A stretch of DNA of 64,000 bases from JAGVIE01 sp964520905 (GTDB lineage Bacteria > Bacteroidota > Ignavibacteria > UBA10030 > SZUA-254). Below, one piece after another: positions 9,801 through 18,143 of this stretch (positions are counted from its first letter, which is position 1; each line of letters begins with the position of its first letter). The notes under the pieces were generated by a model. It ran no database searches. It saw nothing but the letters and a program-made list of their open reading frames with translations, and was not told where the DNA came from. A program made the position numbers and the translations under genes. The stretch lies in contig CAZFQL010000015.1 of assembly GCA_964520905.1 (NCBI GenBank), positions 37,864-101,863 of the forward strand, read 5' to 3'.

Positions 9801-10112
9801 CATTTTTTCGACTTCAATCTCGACCGGCAAGCCGTGTGTATCCCATCCTGCTTTACGATGTACCTGAAATCCTCTCATCGTTTTATACCGGCAGACTAAA
9901 TCTTTCAACGTGCGGCTCATAACGTGATGGATCCCCGGACGTCCGTTTGCGGTCGGCGGACCTTCGTAGAATGTAAAGCCCGGTTTACCGGCGCGGAGGG
10001 AAATACTTTTCTCGAAAATTTTGTTCTCTTTCCAGAACTTTAGAATTTCCAACTCGAGCTGAGAGTAATTTATTTTATCTGTGAGTTCTTTGAACACTAT
10101 ATTATTATTCAC
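6837..10112 (-). CDS. ileS: Isoleucyl-tRNA synthetase, type 2 (IleRS2) with GIHH signature
   Basis: 1091 residues, a full-length class Ia synthetase that charges tRNA-Ile. Visible parts are the Rossmann fold with GPPTANGRPGIHH at 51-63, the CP1 editing domain (TTTPWTLISN), the KMSKSKGN loop at 634-641, the anticodon-binding helical domain and a long C-terminal region. The HIGH motif, normally HxGH, reads GIHH at residues 60-63. This swap is known in some IleRS2 enzymes and is linked to very strong mupirocin resistance. KAGWDTHGLPVE and the C-terminus also fit type 2. There is a 4-bp overlap with the upstream DUF2905 gene. Confidence 0.96.
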   Translation of the reverse strand: MNNNIVFKELTDKINYSQLELEILKFWKENKIFEKSISLRAGKPGFTFYEGPPTANGRPGIHHVMSRTLKDLVCRYKTMRGFQVHRKAGWDTHGLPVEIEVEKMLGFKHKEDIVRYGVSKFNDECKKSVWKYKTDWERMTERMGYWVNLDDPYITFTNDYIESIWWALKQYFDKGLIYKGYKIQPYCPRCETPLSSHEVSLGYEEILGPSVYVKFKLKKGQKIRDYVVGDRNYFLVWTTTPWTLISNVALAVNPSTEYVISVIGDESYILAKDALKDPDLYDEFIKGEIITTDSISPGNELLGENLFGLEYERLFNYVGVKEKAFYDQGGKAFYIVGANFVTTEEGSGIVHMAPAYGEDDYQTSLKYKLPTIHPVNKRGEFEPEITDFAGQNIWEAGRNILTNLDERKLLFHQRNKKIGEILKEHKHTYPHCWRCKTPLLYYARESWYIATTKYAQRMVELNKTINWFPPEVGEGRFGNWLEENKDWSLSRDRFWGTPLPIWVCEKCGKLKCIGSVAEYKQGKGIQEPLDLHKPHVDTVTFDCSCGGEMKRTPELIDVWFDSGAMPFAQWHYPFEHKDLIDSGEQHPADFICEGVDQTRGWFYSLHAISTFLFDRPAYKNILVNDLILDKDGQKMSKSKGNTVDPFGIIEKYGADTSRWYLVATSPPWRPTLFDEEGLVEVQRKFLGTLLNTYAFFSLYANIDKFVYSEAHVPIDKRPEIDRWIISGLNSLIKTYEAAMDNYNVTEAARAISNFTIDQLSNWYVRRNRRRFWKNETGADKIAAYQTLYECLIVISKLMAPFAPFLAESIYSNLNSVAKREADESVHLAMIPEADEKAIDHALESRMEKAQRIVSLVRAIRNKSNLKVRQPLKRVIVPVFNERDREEIARMEDVILDEINVKKLEYVDDDSGIVHKTVKPNFKSLGPKYGKSVQPVAAAIRNFTSKEIKEIETKGSLTIQLNGSGTVILREDVEILHEELKGWIVESDNTVTVALDTELSQELIDEGFAREFVSRIQNMRKDAGFDVTDRIRISYNAKEKLSRALSSLGEYVKNETLAIGMIENLVAEGYTAEWDINGEQCSISIERITKEN

Positions 10113-10333
10113 TTTCTATTTAGAAACGATATCAACCAGAAAACTATACTTAGCAGAAAACTTAGAATTATGCTCGATGTAATTGGAAAATAAAACTGAA
10201 AATTATCTTTCTTTATGTTTATATCCCCCGGCAGTTTGCCAAGCAGAGGAATTTTATCAAAAAACATCAGCACTATACCCGCACCGGTTATAACCAAACC
10301 GAACACAATCAACAATTTTCCGATGGTCTGCAT
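10109..10333 (-). CDS. DUF2905 small membrane protein
   Basis: 74 residues with two transmembrane helices (about 5-25 and 50-70) around a conserved loop, KIPLLGKLPGDINIKKDNF, matching the DUF2905 family. The function of the family is unknown. It overlaps ileS by 4 bp, suggesting translational coupling. Confidence 0.88.
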   Translation of the reverse strand: MQTIGKLLIVFGLVITGAGIVLMFFDKIPLLGKLPGDINIKKDNFQFYFPITSSIILSFLLSIVFWLISFLNRK

Positions 10334-10378
10334 AATCGAACAGGTATCATTAATTTTAATTATGGGTTTTAGTTCGGT

Positions 10379-11209
10379 TTATAGTTGCTTTACTAACTCT
10401 TTCATTATTTTCGTCAGTTTAGGTTCGGCTTTGTTCGCAACTGCGATTATTTCATCGACCGAAACCGGCTTAAGCGTATCCGGGAAACATTCATCTGTAA
10501 TTATTGATATGCCAAGAACATTCATCCCCATATGCACCGCAACGATGTCTTCAGGAACTGTCGACATACCAACGGCGTCTGCTCCTATGTTGCGCAGGAA
10601 GCGGTACTCGGCGCGGGTTTCCAAATTCGGACCCTGAACAGCAACAAAGACTCCGCGCTGTACTTTGATCTTCGCTTCGGCGGCAACCTTCTCCGCCAGC
10701 TTCAGTAAATTTTTGCTATACGGCTCAGACATATCCGGGAAACGAGGACCAAAGTCATCATCGTTCGGACCGATCAGCGGATTAGTGCCTTGAAGATTGA
10801 TATGATCGGTTATCAGCATGAGATCACCGCGACGAAATTGCGGATTCATCCCGCCAGCCGCGTTTGATATGAGCAGTGTCTTCACGCCAAGACCAAATCT
10901 TCGGGACATCACACGTACAGGAAACGTCACCTGCTGTAATGAATATCCTTCATAATAGTGGAAGCGTCCCTGCATCGCAACGACTTTCTTTCCGGCAAGC
11001 GTTCCGAAAATCAATTTGCCGTGGTGCGATTCTACAGTCGATATGGGGAAGTGAGGAATTTCATCGTAATCTAAAACTATCTCCTTCCTGATTTCTTTCA
11101 CCAAGCCACCGAGACCCGTTCCTAAAATGATGCCTATTTCGGGCATCATCTTTGTGTGCTTACGGATGTATTTAAGTGATTCATCGATCTGTTCGCGAAG
11201 CGATATCAT
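10379..11209 (-). CDS. punA: Purine-nucleoside phosphorylase, trimeric (class I) type
   Basis: 276 residues, the expected length for trimeric PNP, which phosphorolyses purine nucleosides. Signatures seen: GTGLGGL phosphate loop (31-35), ESHHGKLIFG, GRFHYYEGY, SNAAGGMN and GPNLETRAEYRFLR with the base-binding Glu. The residue matching human PNP Asn243 (LITN) is Asp239 here (IITDE). Asp at this position is associated with acceptance of 6-aminopurines, so specificity may be broader than inosine/guanosine. It starts 4 bp after divIVA. Confidence 0.9.
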   Translation of the reverse strand: MISLREQIDESLKYIRKHTKMMPEIGIILGTGLGGLVKEIRKEIVLDYDEIPHFPISTVESHHGKLIFGTLAGKKVVAMQGRFHYYEGYSLQQVTFPVRVMSRRFGLGVKTLLISNAAGGMNPQFRRGDLMLITDHINLQGTNPLIGPNDDDFGPRFPDMSEPYSKNLLKLAEKVAAEAKIKVQRGVFVAVQGPNLETRAEYRFLRNIGADAVGMSTVPEDIVAVHMGMNVLGISIITDECFPDTLKPVSVDEIIAVANKAEPKLTKIMKELVKQL

Positions 11210-11213
11210 AAGA

Positions 11214-11753
11214 TTATTCTAAATTTTTTATTATTTCTTCGATCTCTGTTTTTTCTTTGGATGTCTCTCTGCTAAGTTCGTCCTCATTCTGAGATGGAAA
11301 TGCTTCATCAAATTCAAGAGTCTTGATTAAGTCGAGTTCCGAATTCAACAGCATCTTTAACCTTACTACGATAGAGTCTTTTCTCGCTTTGAGAATTGTA
11401 ATCTGTTCCTTTATCGCAGTTAAATTTGTTCGCGACTTATCAAGAATTTGTGTCGCCTTCACTTCAGCTTCATGGATGATTAGCTGCGCTTCCTTTCGGG
11501 CGTTCTCAACCGCCTTCCCGCCGGTCTCTTGCGCCTGCATGAAAGTTTGCTGTATTGCTTTCTCCATAGACGTATAGTCTTGAAGTTTTGTTTCGAGTTC
11601 GACGACTCGCTCTCTTAACTGAGAATTCAGTTTGTTTAATTCCTCAAACTCAGCCGCCACACTCTCAAGATAAGTTGTGACTTCAGCAGGATTGAAGCCG
11701 CGCATTTTTGTTGCAAATTTTTTATTCTTCATATTGAGCGTTGTTAGTTTCAT
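11214..11753 (-). CDS. DivIVA-domain coiled-coil protein
   Basis: 179 residues from the ATG at 11753. An upstream in-frame ATG at 11816 would overlap yggS by more than 50 bp and add residues unlike the family. The N-terminus matches the DivIVA/GpsB membrane-binding domain (FATKMRGFNPAEVTTYLESV). Coiled coil runs from about residue 35 to 150, with an acidic tail. DivIVA proteins sense negative membrane curvature in Gram-positives; in the FCB group the role is poorly known. It starts 11 bp after the yggS stop. Confidence 0.82.
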   Translation of the reverse strand: MKLTTLNMKNKKFATKMRGFNPAEVTTYLESVAAEFEELNKLNSQLRERVVELETKLQDYTSMEKAIQQTFMQAQETGGKAVENARKEAQLIIHEAEVKATQILDKSRTNLTAIKEQITILKARKDSIVVRLKMLLNSELDLIKTLEFDEAFPSQNEDELSRETSKEKTEIEEIIKNLE

Positions 11754-11763
11754 AATCTCATCT

Positions 11764-12444
11764 TCAATTAATCCGGCTGCCGAATATTGCCGTACCGATC
11801 CGAACCATCGTTGCACCCTCTTCTATGGCAACTTCAAAATCGTGCGACATTCCCATCGATAGCACCGGCATTTTTAATCCTTCATCTTCCAAAGATTTTT
11901 TCAACCGAGCCAGCGCTCTGTACGCAGGACGGGAATTTTCAGGATCCGGAAGAAACGGTCCGATTGTCATTAATCCCTTCAGATTTATATTAGGGAGCTT
12001 ACTTAAATCCTTCACAAACTTTTCTGCATCAGCCGGTGAAACTCCGAATTTGCTCTCTTCGTCACCGGTATTCACTTCCACCAGTACATCGATCTTGCGC
12101 CCCGCTTTCCCCGACCATTTCGATAACTGCTCACCAAGGGATAATGAATCAACTGCATGAATCATGTGAATCCAATCTCCGATGTATTTTATCTTATTCG
12201 ACTGAAGATGCCCGATAAAATGCCACCTGATTCTCTCATCGGAAACTTCCCCGCGCTTTTGCCGAAGCTCCTGTACATAATTTTCCCCAATGTCATAAAG
12301 ACCAGCTTCGACAACTTTTTTGACTTCACCGGCGCCGAAAGTTTTCGAAACTGCAATCAGAGTAATCTCTTCCGGATTTCGGTGAACTCGGCGGCAAGCG
12401 TTTATTATTCGCTGGCGTATATTTTTAACATTTTCAGCGATCAT
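11764..12444 (-). CDS. yggS: YggS-family PLP homeostasis protein
   Basis: 226 residues, a single alanine-racemase-like TIM barrel. Lys34 in IAVSKTFGAG is the PLP-binding lysine. WHFIGHLQSNK and the phosphate-binding MSHDFEVAIEEGATMVRIG are the diagnostic family motifs. YggS/PLPBP proteins buffer free pyridoxal phosphate and affect amino-acid pools; no enzymatic activity is known. It is the first gene of the minus-strand run, and yggS next to divIVA is a conserved pairing. Confidence 0.93.
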   Translation of the reverse strand: MIAENVKNIRQRIINACRRVHRNPEEITLIAVSKTFGAGEVKKVVEAGLYDIGENYVQELRQKRGEVSDERIRWHFIGHLQSNKIKYIGDWIHMIHAVDSLSLGEQLSKWSGKAGRKIDVLVEVNTGDEESKFGVSPADAEKFVKDLSKLPNINLKGLMTIGPFLPDPENSRPAYRALARLKKSLEDEGLKMPVLSMGMSHDFEVAIEEGATMVRIGTAIFGSRIN

Positions 12445-12462
12445 CGGGTCTTATAGACAGTA

Positions 12463-12491
12463 AATATACCTGATTTTCATGTAAAAAACAA
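12463..12491 (-). promoter_or_regulatory. Promoter of the yggS-divIVA-ileS run
   Basis: Minus strand: TTGTTT, 17 bp, TATATT, placed 19 bp upstream of the yggS ATG. It is the best match to the local consensus in this divergent gap. Confidence 0.5.
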
Positions 12492-12513
12492 TGTAAGGGA
12501 ATCATTCGCTTAC

Positions 12514-12543
12514 TTGACTTCCGACAAATTTTTTCTTTATATT
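12514..12543 (+). promoter_or_regulatory. Promoter of the TPR gene
   Basis: TTGACT, 18 bp, TATATT, about 28 bp upstream of the ATG at 12572. Confidence 0.55.
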
Positions 12544-12571
12544 TCACTAACAATCATTTTGAGAAGTTGGA

Positions 12572-13996
12572 ATGGATAGTTTTTATTTTGAGAATATGGA
12601 TGATGAGCAGGAAGAACCGACCGGTAACGGCGAGCATTTCGAAGACGAGATAAAGAAAATTTCGGAACGAATTCGTGAAGGCTCCCACGGTTCGATCAGC
12701 TCTGATACACTTGAGGAAATTGTAAACTATTTTTTTGAAAATCAAAAATTTGCCGATGCCCTGCCGTTCATAAATCTGCTGATTGAGCAAAGTCCTTACA
12801 GTTCAGATGCCTGGCTTAAGAAGGGAATGATTTACAACCACCTCCAGCGATATCAGGATGCCCTCGAATATTTTGAGGAAGCATTGAAATTAAATCCTGT
12901 CGATGCGGAATTGCTTACAGGTTACGGCTTTTCACTGGATAATCTTGCGCATTATGAAGAAGCCCTCCGGTGTTTTGATAAAGCGTTGGAGATCGATCCC
13001 GGGAATGAAGATTCGCTCTTTGCAAAAGCGAACACTCTTGAAAAAATGAATCGGTACGAGGAAGCGGTGCGAATTTTCAAATTTATCCTCGATGTGAAAC
13101 CCGATCATAAAGAAGCTTTATATGAATTAGGATTTTGCTACGATTGTCTCGATAAATTCAAAGATGCTCTTGAATGCTACGATAAGCATTTATCTCTTGA
13201 TCCGTATAATTACAACGCCTGGTATAACAGAGGAATTCTTTTTAACAGGATGTCTGAATACAGCCGCGCCATCGAGAGTTACGATATTGCTATTGCCATA
13301 AAGGAAGATTTCATTGTAGCATGGTATAACAAAGGAAATGCGTTCGCAAACATGGGCAGGTTATTCGATGCGATTGAGTGTTATAAAGAATCCATACGGA
13401 TCGATGTAAAAGATGTCCCATCCTGGCATAATCTGGGTAATGCGTATGAAGAATTGAGTAACTTCCGGGACGGGATAAAATGTTTTACTCAAGCCATCAA
13501 GCTGGATCCAAAACATTACGAATCATTCTACGGGCGCGGGAGTTGTTACGATTCTCTCGAACAATACTCGAAAGCGTACGACGATTATAATTCTGCAATA
13601 GCCCTGTGTAGAAATTATCCTGAACTTTGGCATGCAAAGGGAGACGCCGCATATAACCTCGGGAAATGGCGCGAGGCATTGTTCAGTTATAAAATGACCG
13701 TCAGAATGGATCCGCTCAATCTTGAAGCGTGGTTAGACCTCGGTGAAACCCTTCTTGAATACGGTTACTTCAAAGAAGCGCTTAAAGCTTTCAACAAATG
13801 CATCGAGTTACAGCCGAAATGGGCTGAGCCATATTATAGCAGAGCGAAGGTTTTACTCCTCATGCGGAAAACTTTCGAAGCTATCGAATCGTTGAAAACA
13901 TCTTTCCGACTTGATCCGGGAAAGAAAAAAGCTTTTGAAAAAGAATTCCCCGGCGTTCGAAGCATCAAAGAATTTACAAGTCTGTTAGAGCAATAA
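12572..13996 (+). CDS. Tetratricopeptide-repeat protein
   Basis: 474 residues. After an acidic N-terminus (about 1-45), roughly eleven consecutive 34-residue TPR units run to about residue 455, each with the W/Y-G-A-F-P spacing (for example ALEYFEEALKLNPVDAE). There is no signal peptide or membrane segment, so it is cytoplasmic. TPR arrays mediate protein contacts; the partner is unknown. It is transcribed away from yggS from its own promoter, with larE about 58 bp downstream. Confidence 0.9.
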   Translation: MDSFYFENMDDEQEEPTGNGEHFEDEIKKISERIREGSHGSISSDTLEEIVNYFFENQKFADALPFINLLIEQSPYSSDAWLKKGMIYNHLQRYQDALEYFEEALKLNPVDAELLTGYGFSLDNLAHYEEALRCFDKALEIDPGNEDSLFAKANTLEKMNRYEEAVRIFKFILDVKPDHKEALYELGFCYDCLDKFKDALECYDKHLSLDPYNYNAWYNRGILFNRMSEYSRAIESYDIAIAIKEDFIVAWYNKGNAFANMGRLFDAIECYKESIRIDVKDVPSWHNLGNAYEELSNFRDGIKCFTQAIKLDPKHYESFYGRGSCYDSLEQYSKAYDDYNSAIALCRNYPELWHAKGDAAYNLGKWREALFSYKMTVRMDPLNLEAWLDLGETLLEYGYFKEALKAFNKCIELQPKWAEPYYSRAKVLLLMRKTFEAIESLKTSFRLDPGKKKAFEKEFPGVRSIKEFTSLLEQ

Positions 13997-14054
13997 TCAA
14001 TCGGATGGATGAACGAATATACCCGATCAGTTATCGGGCTTCTTGATATTTTCT

Positions 14055-14891
14055 ATGACCCCTGAACTTGAATCCAAATATATCCGGCTGCAATCTATTC
14101 TCCGCGAAATGGGTAATTTAGTCATCGGTTACTCCGGCGGCGTAGACAGCACATTGCTACTTAAAGTAGCGGTGGATGTACTGAATAATAATGCACTCGC
14201 TGTGATCGGAAAATCGGAAACTTATCCTCTTCACGAATACGAGGAGGCAGTCCGAATCGCCCAATCGCTTGGCGCGCGATGGGAGGAAATCCGGACTGAA
14301 GAAACCGACAATTTAAAATTCAAAAAAAATCCTATCGACAGATGCTACCATTGTAAAACCGAATTATTTTCCAAGCTTCATTTAATCGAAAAAGAGAGAG
14401 GGTTCAACTGGATTGCCGATGGTGCAATTACAGATGACCTTGCGGATTTCCGCCCCGGCATGAAAGCAGAGAAGGAACAAAACGTCCGCTCACCTTTGCT
14501 TGAAGCAGGTTTTACTAAGGTCGATGTAAGAGAGCTTTCAAAACATTTGGGATTACCTACCTGGGATAAGGGTTCATTCGCTTGTCTCTCATCCCGATTT
14601 CCTTACGGTACATCGATCACAAAGGAAGCTCTTCATAAAATCGACGCGGCTGAAAATACTTTGCGGGAATCAGGCTTCAAGTATTATAGAGTGCGTTATC
14701 ATGACGAAAAAACCGCTCGAATAGAAGTAGGAACCGAAGAAATCGGACGCCTGCTCGACAATGAACTTCGAACCAAAATCGTCGACAGGTTCAAGCAATT
14801 GGGTTTCATTTACATTACACTCGACCTACAGGGTTATCGCACCGGCTCGATGAACGAAATCCTCCCGCAGCACGAAAAACCTGCGAAGTGA
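14055..14891 (+). CDS. larE: LarE-type ATP-dependent sacrificial sulfur transferase
   Basis: 278 residues from the ATG at 14055; a TTG four codons upstream is less likely. It is an N-type ATP pyrophosphatase with PP-loop SGGVDS (27-32) and the LarE motifs PIDRCYHCKTE and ACLSSRFPYG. LarE thiolates the nickel-pincer nucleotide precursor used by lactate racemase-type enzymes. Cysteines 97, 100 and 177 form the CxxC + C pattern of [4Fe-4S]-dependent LarE proteins (as in Thermotoga maritima), as opposed to single-Cys sacrificial enzymes. larB, larC and larA are not in the window. Confidence 0.85.
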   Translation: MTPELESKYIRLQSILREMGNLVIGYSGGVDSTLLLKVAVDVLNNNALAVIGKSETYPLHEYEEAVRIAQSLGARWEEIRTEETDNLKFKKNPIDRCYHCKTELFSKLHLIEKERGFNWIADGAITDDLADFRPGMKAEKEQNVRSPLLEAGFTKVDVRELSKHLGLPTWDKGSFACLSSRFPYGTSITKEALHKIDAAENTLRESGFKYYRVRYHDEKTARIEVGTEEIGRLLDNELRTKIVDRFKQLGFIYITLDLQGYRTGSMNEILPQHEKPAK

Positions 14892-14959
14892 CCTCATGAA
14901 CATTGCATTTACTCTCGTTGTTTCGTAATTTTAAATACAGAGACGGATAAGACAGTCCA

Positions 14960-17900
14960 ATGAAAATATTCAAAATATTCTTTGTTGTTATCATATTTCA
15001 ATTCACAATGGGGATTTCTTTTCTTCACGCGCAGGATATTCAATTCGGAAAGAATAAAGTCCAATACAAAAACTTCGACTGGTACTTCATCCAGACGACA
15101 CACTTCGATGTTTACTATACTCTGGGCGGAGAGAGTGTCGCCAACTTTGCGGCGGACGTAGCCGAATCGTCTTATTACGCAATCAGCAAATCGTTCCGGT
15201 ACCAAACCATAAACCGTATTCCGATAATCGTTTACAACTCACACAACGAATTTCAGCAGACGAATGTAGTAAGCGATTATCTTGAAGAAGGCATCGGCGG
15301 CGTAACAGAGCTGTTCAAGAATCGCGTCGTCGTGCCTTTTGAAGGCGATTATAAAAAATTCCGGCATGTCATCCACCATGAGCTGGTGCACGGCGTCATC
15401 AACGATATGTTTTACGGCGGTTCAATCCAATCGATTATTACTAACAACATCACGCTACAACTTCCGCTCTGGTTTAACGAAGGATTAGCCGAATACGAAG
15501 CATTGAAATGGGATACCGATTCCGATATGTTTCTGCGGGACGCAACCATCCATGGGTATCTTCCGAAGATCGATCAACTTTACGGTTACTTCGCATATCG
15601 CGGGGGTCAATCGGTCTGGAATTATATTGCAACAAAATATGGCGATCAGAAAATCGCGGAGATACTCAGCAGGATCAAAGGAACACGCAGTGTGGATCAA
15701 GGACTCCGCAGTGCAATCGGTCTCACGTCCGAGGAACTTTCGGAACGCTGGCAGAAAGAACAAAAAATTCTTTATTGGCCCGATATTGCAAAACGAAGCG
15801 AGCCGAGCGACTATGCAAAGAAGCTGACCGATCACACCAAGGATGGAAGTTTCTATAATACAAGCCCTTCAATCTCACCGCAGGGGGATCGCATAGCGTT
15901 CATATCGAACCGTGACGATTATTTCGATGTCTTTATCATGGATGCTATTGACGGAACAATTATCGATAAACTCGTGAAGGGCCAGCGCACCGCCGATTTT
16001 GAAGAGCTTCACCTGCTCACTCCCGGAATGTCATGGTCACCGGACGGTAAATTTTTAGCGCTTGCCGCAAAAAGCGGAGATCAGGATGCTATTATTATCA
16101 TTGAGGTCAATTCCGGTAAGGAACAGATATTAAAATTCGGCTTGGATGGAATTTTTTCGGTACAATGGTCCTTTCTCGATTCCTTGCATCAACGCGGAAG
16201 ATTAGCGTTCGTCGGAATCAAGGGGAATGAATCCGACATTTACATCTACGATTTGGATTCCAAAACACTCGAGAATCTTACGAACGATATTTTCACGGAC
16301 GCGGATCCTGCCTGGTCTTCAGACGGTAAGGCAATTTATTTTTCATCCGACCGGAAGAATTTTACCGATCAGGCGACCATTCCCGCAGATTTTAAAATCC
16401 AACGATTCGATTATAGACAGCGCGACCTTTATTCAGTAAATATCGGTTCGCGAAAAATCCTGCGTATTACGGATCTGCCAAACAGCGATGAAACATCAGC
16501 GGCTGCCGCCCCGGATGGAAAACATTTATATTTCATATCCGACATGAACGGAATCAATAATATCTATATCAAAGATCTCGATAGCGGTACCGTGTACCCA
16601 AGAACAAACTCATTGAGCGGAGTTTATCAACTATCGATTTCCCGCGATGGCAACAAGATGGCATTCAGCTCTCTGAATAACGCAGGATTCGATATGTTCT
16701 TGATGAGAAACCCTATGGATCGTGATAAAAAAATTACCGAACTGGAGCTTACCGAATTCTTTAAACGATTAACAGCTCCACCCACTCGTATAGACACGAG
16801 CGAAGTCAAAAGCGAAGAGATCGCAATCAGTCACGACGTCGTCATTAAACTTGAGAATAAAGATTCGATAAACGTTTCAATCGACGATGGGCGGGTAGAC
16901 CTGAGAAATTACATCTTTAGTGATGAATTCAAACAAAAACCGGTATCGAAATCCGATTCTGCCGCTTCTACCGCAATCACCAACAACCTCGATGAACACG
17001 GCAATTATAAGGTGAATAAATATAAATTAAACTTTTCTCCCGATATCATCTATGGAAATGCAGGTTATAATACTCTGTACGGTATTCAGGGTTCGACTAT
17101 AATGGCATTCAGCGATATGCTGGGCGATCATCAAATTATTTTGATTCTGGATTTGATCTTCGATCTGAAGAACAGCGATTATGCACTTGCGTATTTTTAT
17201 TTACCAAAACGAACCGACTATGGGATTCAAGGATTCCACAGCGTCCGTTTCATCAGCATGTACGACAGGAACGATATAGACTCTGTCGACTACAGATTCA
17301 GAAATTACGGAATAAGCTTAATGGCATCATATCCAATAAATAAATTCAATCGGTTGGATTTAAATCTTGCCTGGATAAATCTTTCCCGTGATAACCTGAC
17401 GAACGTTGAGGAACCACCGCAACGACGCAATCTGATTACGCCATCATTGAGTTACGTTCACGATACAAGCTTGTGGGGGTTAATAGCGCCGGCAAATGGC
17501 GAAAGATATAGTATTAATGTTTTAGGAAGTCCAAAATTTAACGATCAATCACTCGGGTTCACAACAATCACTTTCGATTACCGGCGATATTTTAGATTAT
17601 GGAAAAATTATACTCTCGCTTTACGTTTAGCAGGTGGCGGAAGTTATGGAAAAAATCCGCAAAGGTTCGTTATCGGAGGAATGGATAACTGGATCAACCG
17701 CCGTTTTGAAAACAATCGCATACCGGTAGAGAACGCAGAAGATTTCGTTTTTTTGACTTCGGGATTACCGCTGCGAGGGTATAACTACGGCGCACGTATG
17801 GGAACGAAGTATGGTTTATTCAATACCGAATTCCGGTTTCCTCTGCTTGGCTATTTTGCCGCCGGACCACTTCCTGTTTTCCTGCAAAGTTTTAACGGTG

Positions 17901-18127
17901 TTTTATTTTTGGATATGGGCGGCGCCTGGTATTGGGGAAAAGATTTCAGAGCGTTTGCAAAGGACGCGAACAACACAACCTACATGCGAGACTTGCTAAC
18001 AGGAACCGGATACGGAATCAGAATGATTTTTCTCGGCTTTTTGCTGAAGATGGATATAGCATGGTCATACGATCTCAGAAGTTTTTCTACGCCGAAATAT
18101 TATTTCTCACTCGGCGCAGATATCTGA
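14960..18127 (+). CDS. Peptidase MA-like / PD40 propeller / surface-antigen barrel protein
   Basis: 1055 residues. Signal peptide to about residue 25 (ending LHAQ). Next is a gluzincin-like domain with HELVH at 140-144 and NEGLAEYE about 35 residues on, which are the zinc ligands and catalytic Glu of the peptidase MA fold. A TolB/PD40 beta-propeller follows (about 270-580, repeats such as WSPDGKFLALA and WSSDGKAIYFSS). The last 380 residues are rich in aromatic beta strands like a BamA/Omp85 surface-antigen barrel. It is probably an outer-membrane protein with a periplasmic or surface metallopeptidase domain. Function unknown. Confidence 0.8.
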   Translation: MKIFKIFFVVIIFQFTMGISFLHAQDIQFGKNKVQYKNFDWYFIQTTHFDVYYTLGGESVANFAADVAESSYYAISKSFRYQTINRIPIIVYNSHNEFQQTNVVSDYLEEGIGGVTELFKNRVVVPFEGDYKKFRHVIHHELVHGVINDMFYGGSIQSIITNNITLQLPLWFNEGLAEYEALKWDTDSDMFLRDATIHGYLPKIDQLYGYFAYRGGQSVWNYIATKYGDQKIAEILSRIKGTRSVDQGLRSAIGLTSEELSERWQKEQKILYWPDIAKRSEPSDYAKKLTDHTKDGSFYNTSPSISPQGDRIAFISNRDDYFDVFIMDAIDGTIIDKLVKGQRTADFEELHLLTPGMSWSPDGKFLALAAKSGDQDAIIIIEVNSGKEQILKFGLDGIFSVQWSFLDSLHQRGRLAFVGIKGNESDIYIYDLDSKTLENLTNDIFTDADPAWSSDGKAIYFSSDRKNFTDQATIPADFKIQRFDYRQRDLYSVNIGSRKILRITDLPNSDETSAAAAPDGKHLYFISDMNGINNIYIKDLDSGTVYPRTNSLSGVYQLSISRDGNKMAFSSLNNAGFDMFLMRNPMDRDKKITELELTEFFKRLTAPPTRIDTSEVKSEEIAISHDVVIKLENKDSINVSIDDGRVDLRNYIFSDEFKQKPVSKSDSAASTAITNNLDEHGNYKVNKYKLNFSPDIIYGNAGYNTLYGIQGSTIMAFSDMLGDHQIILILDLIFDLKNSDYALAYFYLPKRTDYGIQGFHSVRFISMYDRNDIDSVDYRFRNYGISLMASYPINKFNRLDLNLAWINLSRDNLTNVEEPPQRRNLITPSLSYVHDTSLWGLIAPANGERYSINVLGSPKFNDQSLGFTTITFDYRRYFRLWKNYTLALRLAGGGSYGKNPQRFVIGGMDNWINRRFENNRIPVENAEDFVFLTSGLPLRGYNYGARMGTKYGLFNTEFRFPLLGYFAAGPLPVFLQSFNGVLFLDMGGAWYWGKDFRAFAKDANNTTYMRDLLTGTGYGIRMIFLGFLLKMDIAWSYDLRSFSTPKYYFSLGADI

Positions 18128-18143
18128 TTTATTTTAATATAAT

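Noticed and set aside
11754..11816. Longer divIVA start
   Set aside because: It would overlap yggS by over 50 bp and adds residues before the conserved DivIVA N-terminus.
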